Shown piece after piece: positions 1-6,150 of a stretch of 6,819 bases of DNA. The position numbers and the translations under genes are program-made. Every line of letters starts with the position of its first letter. The stretch's first letter is position 1. The notes beneath the pieces are model-generated. The model ran no database searches, was not told where the DNA came from, and saw only the letters and a list, made by a program, of their open reading frames with translations. This DNA comes from Rickettsiales bacterium (GTDB taxonomy: Bacteria; Pseudomonadota; Alphaproteobacteria; Rickettsiales; UBA8987): NCBI GenBank assembly GCA_028282625.1, contig JANQHP010000043.1:1-6819 (forward strand). The letters run 5' to 3'.

Positions 1-2526
1 AAAATCTTCAAAACGAAAGGTGCCTGCAATGACATCTGGCAGGGTAGGGCTCTCCTGACCACTGAGCTCTAGGCTCCCTTGGAGCACCGTCTGGCTAAAA
101 CCCATGGATTGTAACAGCAGGCTAATATCTTCTGCTTCTAGCGTGACGCTCCTTGGTACATCATTTGCGGTGGGTGTGAGCAGCAGACGCGTGAGAGACT
201 GCTCTGCTCCAAGCAAACCGTTGGCATAGAGGTAGCGACACAGGGTCGTGCAATCAGAACGGAGCGTCATCTTTTGTACCGGGATATAATGGAGCAGCAA
301 GGCCTGGTCTGCTTCAAGCCACAACCTAGTGCGTGTTGGGGTGGCATGAGCCTTCGCTGGTTTGTTATCCTGTGCTTTCCACCAGTTTAAGAGCGGTCCC
401 AAATGTGCGGTTTGTGCTTTGAAGTGCAGGTCTTTTCCATGCTGATCGGAGTAATGTAACTGCCCAGATCCTTGAAACACCGGGAGTTGGATATCGCTGA
501 ATGCCATATCCCATACGCCTTTATTCCATTGCGCGGTGGCTTGGATGGAAAGCAGATCGCTTTGCAAAGCGATCTTGGAGAAGTCCAACACGGGGCCTTT
601 TTGTGTCAATGTGAGGTGGAGTAGCGTTTTTGTTTCCGGTGACTTATGCCAGTCAATCAGCGGTATCGAAATATCGGTCGCTAAAAAATCCAAGGTGCCT
701 TGGACATGCTGTTGGCTATCCAGGGTTTTGCCAGAGAAATCCAGTGCCACGGGACCAGAGAACTGGTTGTTAACGCTGTTGCGGAGCAGCGGTGTATGCA
801 TCAGATCTTGCGTGTGCAGCATCCCACGCAAACTATAGTGACAACATGCATCCGGTCCTCCGGGTTGTTTTGGGCCAGGTTTTTTTTGATAGGTGACGGT
901 GACATTGCCTGCGATAGGCTGAGCCGAAGTGTTCTCTTCGGTGGATGACTGCCATGTGAGCTCGCTTATGGCGGTTTCCACCGATAGGGATAATTCATCC
1001 CAGAAATCATCCCTGACAAGTGGTGCTTTTAAAGAGAAATGGGACGTGGCATTGCCCTTAAGCGGTTGAAGTGGTTCTAAGAAGGTGGAGGCATGGTCGC
1101 CTTGGCGCATGAAAGGGTAGAGGTCACGTAGCGGGCCTTTTAACCTTCCAAACAGGTCAATGACCGGTGTGTTTTCTTCTTCGTAGCGGATCAGCGCGTA
1201 GGCATCGAACAGGCGGCTCTTTTGTACCGTGCCTTGCTCGATGGTCACATCCACGCCCTTTTCGTGTAATGAGACCTGCCCGCTTGCGTTGCTAATGGGA
1301 GGAAACGCCGTGTGGTAGTCAAGCAGTGCGTCTTCAAAGCGTAGTAAGGTATGCCAGGCCAAACCATATTGCTCTTTACTGAAAGGATCATAGATCAGTT
1401 CCATGGAATAAATGAGCCCTTCTTTTAGATGCTTGCTAAGCCAGGCATAGGTGCGTTTGCCTACATAATGCTGTGGCCATAATGCGTAGAGATTATGAAT
1501 ATCAATATTGGTAAACAGCATATTGCCTTCCCATACCATGCGATGATCGGTGATGGGACCCGATGTTGTGGTGGTTTGGGGCTGATCGGGTATGGCGCCT
1601 TTCCATGTGCCCGAGCCTTGCACCAGTGACCCTGGTGTGGTTTGCATATTAAGGGTAACTTTTAACGGGCGGCCTTGAGGCGAGATATGCACCTTGCCTT
1701 GGCCGTTTAAGCGCATGCGTCCAAAGGCGATATGGCTCCAACGCGGGTCTATGGTGGCAAGCATGGATGTGGAGAGCTCTTTGACATCGTATTCCACCTG
1801 CAGGCCGGTTTTGGGGTGCATGTAAAGATAGGCATCAATTGCTGCCTGTTGGGCACCAAGCTCGATTTGCGCTTGTGTGCGGGCGATATCATATGCTCCC
1901 ATTTGATCAAAATCAAACGAGAAATAGGGTAATTTCCATAAGCTTTCCTGGGTACCATTATCCAGCATGATGTGGCTATTTCTGAGCGTAATTTTTTCGA
2001 TTTGGATGGTGTTTTGTACATTTGGAAGGCCAAGCAGCAATGTTTGTATTTTGTGCCATTGGAGCTTTTCTTGCTCGGTATCAATGGGAAGCGCGGTATT
2101 TTGACGTGATAGCTGGTCTTGCCACAGTGCGAGCTGCAATTCGATGCCGTTGATCTCTATTTCGCTTAGAGCAATACGCCCAAGCAATAACGGGATAAAA
2201 CGCATGGATAGGATCGTATTTTCAATGGTGAAGGGTGGTGCATTGTGATCTAGCGTATGTACCTGGATCTGCTCAATGGAGAGCATCAAACCTTCGAAGG
2301 GGCTGTTCCAGTGCACCCTGCTTCCACGAATTTTGATGCGATAGTCTGCTTCCACATGGTTGATCTGTTTTTCTATCAACTCATTGATGAGGGGCACTTC
2401 TTTGTTGGAGTTACTTACCCACAAAAGTGCGACCGACGTGACCGCAATGATCAGGGCACCAACAAAAAAGAGCATGTTGCGTATGTGGGTATATACTCTT
2501 TTCAATATAGCGAGTGGTGCTGGCAT
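1..2526 (-). CDS. AsmA/YhdP-like (DUF3971-type) membrane-anchored envelope protein, 3' end outside window
   Basis: The minus strand is open without a stop from the ATG at 2526 to position 1, giving 842 residues of a protein that continues beyond the window. An in-frame TAA lies 15 nt upstream of this ATG, so it is the earliest possible ATG; only a weak purine-rich AAAAGAA precedes it. A short basic N-terminus is followed by one hydrophobic segment at about residues 18-38 ('MLFFVGALIIAVTSVALLWV'), probably an inner-membrane anchor. The rest looks like a long run of short amphipathic beta strands. The start 'VPLINELIEKQIN...' and 'GSRVHWNSPFEGLMLSIEQI' resemble the N-terminus of alphaproteobacterial DUF3971/AsmA-like proteins, and 'YAWLSKHLKEGLIYSMEL' (about 360-377) resembles the DUF3971 'W..NI..G' block. 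Known family members (YhdP, TamB, AsmA) are thought to bridge the periplasm and move lipids to the outer membrane; applying that here is inference. It is transcribed divergently from glnE. The family call is by pattern, so moderately sure; the exact subfamily is less certain. Confidence 0.75.
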   Translation of the reverse strand, partial: MPAPLAILKRVYTHIRNMLFFVGALIIAVTSVALLWVSNSNKEVPLINELIEKQINHVEADYRIKIRGSRVHWNSPFEGLMLSIEQIQVHTLDHNAPPFTIENTILSMRFIPLLLGRIALSEIEINGIELQLALWQDQLSRQNTALPIDTEQEKLQWHKIQTLLLGLPNVQNTIQIEKITLRNSHIMLDNGTQESLWKLPYFSFDFDQMGAYDIARTQAQIELGAQQAAIDAYLYMHPKTGLQVEYDVKELSTSMLATIDPRWSHIAFGRMRLNGQGKVHISPQGRPLKVTLNMQTTPGSLVQGSGTWKGAIPDQPQTTTTSGPITDHRMVWEGNMLFTNIDIHNLYALWPQHYVGKRTYAWLSKHLKEGLIYSMELIYDPFSKEQYGLAWHTLLRFEDALLDYHTAFPPISNASGQVSLHEKGVDVTIEQGTVQKSRLFDAYALIRYEEENTPVIDLFGRLKGPLRDLYPFMRQGDHASTFLEPLQPLKGNATSHFSLKAPLVRDDFWDELSLSVETAISELTWQSSTEENTSAQPIAGNVTVTYQKKPGPKQPGGPDACCHYSLRGMLHTQDLMHTPLLRNSVNNQFSGPVALDFSGKTLDSQQHVQGTLDFLATDISIPLIDWHKSPETKTLLHLTLTQKGPVLDFSKIALQSDLLSIQATAQWNKGVWDMAFSDIQLPVFQGSGQLHYSDQHGKDLHFKAQTAHLGPLLNWWKAQDNKPAKAHATPTRTRLWLEADQALLLHYIPVQKMTLRSDCTTLCRYLYANGLLGAEQSLTRLLLTPTANDVPRSVTLEAEDISLLLQSMGFSQTVLQGSLELSGQESPTLPDVIAGTFRFEDF
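554..575. repeat. Perfect 22-bp palindrome inside the AsmA/YhdP-like gene
   Basis: The left arm AGATCGCTTTG (554-564) is followed directly by its exact reverse complement (565-575) with no spacer; the match breaks at the next pair outward (553 c, 576 t). It lies in coding sequence, where the minus strand reads 'KIALQSDL'. The symmetry is seen directly. Whether it binds a protein, forms a cruciform or mRNA hairpin, or is chance is unknown. Confidence 0.9.
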
Positions 2527-2557
2527 ATAATTTTCTTTTTACAGGGTCACTCTTACA

Positions 2558-2577
2558 GTATCTTGAGGCGGTATCTT
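2558..2577. repeat. Short direct repeat GTATCTT-N6-GTATCTT in the divergent intergenic region
   Basis: Two identical 7-bp copies (2558-2564 and 2571-2577) start 13 bp apart. Paired half-sites like this are seen in some regulator binding sites, but 13 bp is not close to a whole number of helical turns and copies this short can arise by chance. The repeat is seen; a regulatory role is speculative. Confidence 0.35.
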
Positions 2578-2637
2578 AAGGCTTGTTTTTGTGAGGTATG
2601 CTGCCCACAAATCTACGCGCCTGCTGTGTTATTGTAC

Positions 2638-2644
2638 AGAGGGA
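2638..2644 (+). promoter_or_regulatory. Ribosome binding site deciding the glnE start
   Basis: AGAGGGA precedes the ATG at 2648, with GAGGG ending 4 nt before it. The spacing is slightly short but acceptable. It supports ATG 2648 over the in-frame GTG at 2591, which would add 19 residues ('RYAAHKSTRLLCYCTEGS') unlike a GlnE N-terminus. Confidence 0.6.
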
Positions 2645-2647
2645 TCT

Positions 2648-5626
2648 ATGAGTTTTTTGGACCAATTTGCCAGCGAAGAACTGCCCATACCTGCCTTGGA
2701 GGAACAGGTGGGCATGGGTATGAAACGCTGGCAACAGGCACAAAAAACGATACTGGCAGAAAAACCTGACCTGGCCGCTTGGATGCAAAAGGTTGAAGAG
2801 GAAGAAAAACTTCAAGCGCTGTTGCATGTGCTGTTTGGCAATAGCCCTTTTTTAACGCAGGTCCTTTTAAAAGAACCTGAGGTGCTGTATGACCTTGTGC
2901 AACATGGCGCGGATGATTGTTTTGAGCGTATTTGCCATGCAGCCACAGAGGCGGCACATGCGAAAACGCGGTCAGAGATTATGCGGAGCCTGCGTGTGTG
3001 TAAACGTCGCATGGCGCTGTTGATTTCATTGATGGATATTACCGCTTGCTGGTCGGTTGATGAGGTGATAGAACGGCTGAGCTATTTTGCGGATATGTGC
3101 GTGCAGGCGGCGGTATCTTTTTTGCTTCAGGAGGCAAATGAGCAGCAGAAAATTAAGCTGCCTTGCCTGGAAAACCCTGGGAAAGATACCGGCTTGATTG
3201 TTTGGGCGCTGGGTAAACTGGGATCAAGGGAGCTTAATTATTCTAGTGATATTGACTTGGTGGTCTTTTATGAGCCAGGCAAGCTGCAGTGGGAAAAAAA
3301 GGAAAAAGAAGGTGCGTTTTTCATTACCCTTGCGCGCGATCTTCAGCAGATTATCAGTGTGCGCACGGCAGAGGGATATGTGTTTCGTGTGGATTTACGC
3401 TTGCGACCTGACCCTTTTTCTACGCCTCCGGCCATTGCGACACCTGCGGTAGAGGTTTACTACGAAACCATCGGGCAGAACTGGGAACGTGCTGCGATGA
3501 CAAAGGCACGGTTTCTTGCAGGGGATCCCGATAGTCACCATACACTGATGCAGTTTATGGTGCGCTATATTTGGCGCAAACACCTGGATTTTGAAAGTAT
3601 TCAAGACATCCATTCGATGAAGCGACAAATTGATAGCGCGCAAGGCAAACAGCTTCCCAACTTGCAGGGCTACAATGTGAAGCTTGGGCATGGTGGCATC
3701 CGAGAAATTGAATTTTTTGTGCAAACGCAGCAACTCATTTGGGGCGGCAGGCAGCCTGAGCTCCGCCTTTCTAACACGTGCCAGGCGCTCAAAGCCTTGC
3801 ACCGTATGCAGCATGTTTCGCGCGAAGTATGTGAGCAAATGCAGCATGCTTATCTTTTTTACCGCAAGGTGGAGCACCGTTTGCAGATGATCCATGACCA
3901 GCAAACCCATGCATTGCCGAGCAATGAACAGGATATGCTGCATATCGCGCGATTTATGGGATACGAAAAAACGCATGCGTTTCTTGCGGAGATCGCGAAG
4001 CATATTCTGGTGGTACAGCAACATTATGCCGTACTCTTTCAAAGTGCGCCTTCGCTTGCCAGCGAGGTGCCGCAAGCTGGGGGTAGCTTGGTTTTTACCG
4101 GGGTGGAAAACGATCCGGAAACCGTTTTAACCTTACAAAAAATGGGATTTGCCAATGCAGAACATGTGATGGAGGTGGTACGCTCCTGGCATTACGGTCG
4201 CCGCCGTGCGACGCGCACACGAAGAGCCAGGGAGTTGCTGACGGAGCTGACGCCTTCGTTGTTGCATGCGATGGTGCATACACGTGCGCCTGATCGCGCT
4301 TTTACGCATTTTGATGCTTTTTTGGATCATCTTCCTTCGGGTGTGCAGATTTTTTCACTCTTTCGTGCCAACCCTAAGATACTTAACCTGATTGCCGATA
4401 TTATGGGAAGCTACCCGATGCTGGCTAATTTGCTTAGTCGGACTCCGGCCTTGCTGGATTATGTGTTGATCCCCGAATTTGCGCATGATATTCCCACACA
4501 TAAAGGTCTTCAGACGCTACTGGAACATAAGCTTCGTTTTGCGCATGATTTAGAAGATATTCTGAATGTGATTCGTCATTGGACCAACGAACAAAAATTT
4601 CGTATTGCGGTCAAATTTATCCAGGGCAGGCAATCGGTTGAAGATAGTGCCTACCATCTTTCCAACCTGGCGGATGTGGTACTGCAGGTGTTGCTGGATG
4701 CGGTGCACCAGGAGTTTGCGCGTAGCCATGGTAGCATCAAAGAGGCGCAATTTTCTGTGGTGGCGTTGGGCAGGCTTGGTAGCCAGGATATGACGTTTGC
4801 CTCTGATTTGGACCTTATTTTTATTTATGATGCTAAGGATCTTAATGGAATATCGGATGGTGATATACCGCTTGGGGTGGCGCAATATTATGCACGCCTT
4901 AGCCGGCGTTTTATTACCGCCATTACGGCACTGACGCGTGAGGGCAGGCTCTATGAAGTGGACCTTCGCCTTCGCCCTTCCGGCAATGAAGGGCCTATTG
5001 CAACGAGCCTTCAGGCATTTGACCATTATTATGGTACGCTGGCTTGGTCTTGGGAATATTTGGCGCTGATTCGCGCGCGCGTGGTGGCGGGTGATGAACC
5101 GCTCTATCAGAATTTGCAATCGCTGCTGCGCCAGAAAATTACACATGCGCTTGATTCCAAGGGTTTCTTGGAAGGGTTGCGCCATATGTATGTCAAAACT
5201 TCGGCGCAAAACAAAACCGATAATATTTTTAATATCAAGCGTGTGGCGGGCGGGATTTTTGACTTAGAATATACGATTTATTACATACAATTGTGCCACG
5301 GCAAGCATTTCCCTGATATTGTAGGGTCGCACATTGACCATTCGCTGCACGCCATGCGGAAGTACCACATTGTTTCACAGGAGCAATATCGTGTGTTGCA
5401 TGACGCGTCGCGCTTGTATCGCTTTATGTTGGCGAGCCTACGACTGGCAGGACAGGAAGCTGCTACAGAAGATCAGTTGAGCGAACCCACCTGCCAGCTT
5501 TTTATCCAATATACCGGCTGCAAAGACTTTAACGCTTTCAAGAAAAAGCTTGTCACTCTACAACAAAAAGTGCAAAAATTATGCACTGAATTTTTACAAA
5601 TTCCAACAGTTAAGGACGGGTTATGA
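2648..5626 (+). CDS. glnE: Bifunctional glutamine synthetase adenylyltransferase / adenylyl-removing enzyme
   Basis: GlnE attaches AMP to a tyrosine of glutamine synthetase subunits (lowering activity) and removes it by phosphorolysis, under control of PII protein and glutamine, in the cytosol. The predicted 992 residues slightly exceed E. coli GlnE (about 946). Both nucleotidyltransferase domains are visible. The N-terminal adenylyl-removing half has 'GKLGSRELNYSSDIDLVVFY' (residues 189-208, metal-binding D201 and D203), 'VDLRLRPDP' (248-256) and 'VKLGHGGIREIEFF' (344-357). The C-terminal adenylyltransferase half has 'GRLGSQDMTFASDLDLIFIY' (708-727, D720 and D722), 'VDLRLRPSGNEGP' (771-783) and the matching block 'NIKRVAGGIFDLEY' (862-875). 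That last block departs from the usual 'DLK..PGG..DIEF' form. The reading frame is intact and all four key aspartates are present, so both activities are probably retained. The stop overlaps the bcp start as ATGA. Divergent from the AsmA/YhdP-like gene. Confidence 0.97.
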   Translation: MSFLDQFASEELPIPALEEQVGMGMKRWQQAQKTILAEKPDLAAWMQKVEEEEKLQALLHVLFGNSPFLTQVLLKEPEVLYDLVQHGADDCFERICHAATEAAHAKTRSEIMRSLRVCKRRMALLISLMDITACWSVDEVIERLSYFADMCVQAAVSFLLQEANEQQKIKLPCLENPGKDTGLIVWALGKLGSRELNYSSDIDLVVFYEPGKLQWEKKEKEGAFFITLARDLQQIISVRTAEGYVFRVDLRLRPDPFSTPPAIATPAVEVYYETIGQNWERAAMTKARFLAGDPDSHHTLMQFMVRYIWRKHLDFESIQDIHSMKRQIDSAQGKQLPNLQGYNVKLGHGGIREIEFFVQTQQLIWGGRQPELRLSNTCQALKALHRMQHVSREVCEQMQHAYLFYRKVEHRLQMIHDQQTHALPSNEQDMLHIARFMGYEKTHAFLAEIAKHILVVQQHYAVLFQSAPSLASEVPQAGGSLVFTGVENDPETVLTLQKMGFANAEHVMEVVRSWHYGRRRATRTRRARELLTELTPSLLHAMVHTRAPDRAFTHFDAFLDHLPSGVQIFSLFRANPKILNLIADIMGSYPMLANLLSRTPALLDYVLIPEFAHDIPTHKGLQTLLEHKLRFAHDLEDILNVIRHWTNEQKFRIAVKFIQGRQSVEDSAYHLSNLADVVLQVLLDAVHQEFARSHGSIKEAQFSVVALGRLGSQDMTFASDLDLIFIYDAKDLNGISDGDIPLGVAQYYARLSRRFITAITALTREGRLYEVDLRLRPSGNEGPIATSLQAFDHYYGTLAWSWEYLALIRARVVAGDEPLYQNLQSLLRQKITHALDSKGFLEGLRHMYVKTSAQNKTDNIFNIKRVAGGIFDLEYTIYYIQLCHGKHFPDIVGSHIDHSLHAMRKYHIVSQEQYRVLHDASRLYRFMLASLRLAGQEAATEDQLSEPTCQLFIQYTGCKDFNAFKKKLVTLQQKVQKLCTEFLQIPTVKDGL
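5612..5616 (+). promoter_or_regulatory. Shine-Dalgarno of bcp inside the glnE 3' end
   Basis: AAGGA lies 6 nt before the ATG at 5623, within the last codons of glnE. The good site plus the ATGA overlap suggests that bcp is translated efficiently and coupled to glnE on the same message. Confidence 0.7.
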
Positions 5627-6108
5627 GTGATACAATACAGACACTTTCAGAAGGGGACTACGCACCGGATTTTACGCTTGATGATGAGAAGGGGAAGCCT
5701 TTTACCCTTTCTTCTGCACGCGGCAAACGGGTGGTGCTCTATTTTTATCCCAAGGACGATACGCCTGGCTGCACGACCGAGGCAAAAGATTTTACCCAGT
5801 TGATGGGCGGTTTTGAGCGTGAGAACACGTTGGTGGTGGGGGTTTCTCGTGACGACCAGGCGTCGCATGCTGCTTTTTGTGCTAAGCATAGTTTGGAGGT
5901 GACCCTTGTTTCGGATACAGACAATACGGTATGTGAGGCTTACGATTGCTGGGTGGAAAAGAATATGTATGGCAAAAAATATATGGGGGTGGCGCGGAGT
6001 ACGTTCTTGATTGATGAAAAAGGCATTGTGCGCAAGATATGGCGTAAAGTTAAAGTCAATGGGCATGCCGATTCGGTGCTAGAAACCATACGCGCGTTAG
6101 ACACATAA
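5623..6108 (+). CDS. bcp: Thiol peroxidase of the BCP/PrxQ peroxiredoxin family
   Basis: This cytosolic enzyme reduces hydrogen peroxide and organic hydroperoxides, normally recycled by thioredoxin. The 161 residues match the family size. A thioredoxin-fold core is visible: 'GDYAPDFTL' (11-19), 'VVLYFYPKDDTPGCTTEAKDF' split around peroxidatic Cys50 (T47, P48 and G49 precede it), the 'EKNMYGKKYMGVARSTFLID' block (112-131) and the conserved Arg125. The E. coli-type resolving Cys five residues after the peroxidatic one is absent (Lys55). Cys86 in 'AAFCAKHSL' lies 36 residues downstream, the same spacing as Cys47/Cys83 of Xylella PrxQ, so it is the likely resolving residue. Cys104 and Cys109 are additional. 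The start overlaps the glnE stop by 4 bp; no terminator is visible after the TAA, and pyrB follows within 42 bp. Confidence 0.96.
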   Translation: MSDTIQTLSEGDYAPDFTLDDEKGKPFTLSSARGKRVVLYFYPKDDTPGCTTEAKDFTQLMGGFERENTLVVGVSRDDQASHAAFCAKHSLEVTLVSDTDNTVCEAYDCWVEKNMYGKKYMGVARSTFLIDEKGIVRKIWRKVKVNGHADSVLETIRALDT

Positions 6109-6150
6109 CGATCATTGGGGTTTGTATTCTTGGCCACATCTTCTGCTACA

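Larger units (their letters stand above)
2527..2647. promoter_or_regulatory. Divergent intergenic region between the AsmA/YhdP-like gene and glnE
   Basis: This 121-bp gap separates two genes transcribed away from each other, so it should contain a promoter for each. I could not pick a convincing -35/-10 pair on either strand. Candidate -10-like elements are TATGCT (2597-2602, plus strand) and TACAAT (2631-2636 read on the minus strand), but neither has a good -35 at normal spacing. A short direct repeat, GTATCTT at 2558-2564 and 2571-2577, lies in the middle. No obvious NtrC-type or sigma-54 (GG-N10-GC) site was recognised. The promoter assignment rests on gene arrangement only. Confidence 0.45.

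Noticed and set aside
924..941. Inverted repeat CCGAAG-N6-CTTCGG
   Set aside because: Only 6-bp arms inside coding sequence; such hairpins are expected by chance.
2257..2769. Plus-strand open frame of 170 codons spanning the intergenic region
   Set aside because: It runs antisense to the start of the AsmA/YhdP-like gene and out of frame into glnE; its translation is rich in Cys, His and Tyr and has no recognisable domain.
3395..4075. Minus-strand open frame of 226 codons
   Set aside because: It lies wholly inside glnE on the opposite strand; the composition is that of a reverse-complement shadow and glnE is unambiguous here.
4974..4994. Inverted repeat GCCCTTC-N7-GAAGGGC as a possible terminator or hairpin
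   Set aside because: It lies in the middle of glnE and encodes the conserved 'PSGNEGP' motif, so protein constraint explains it; no T-tract follows.
4550..5209. Minus-strand open frame of 219 codons
   Set aside because: It is antisense to the catalytic adenylyltransferase domain of glnE and has no family resemblance.
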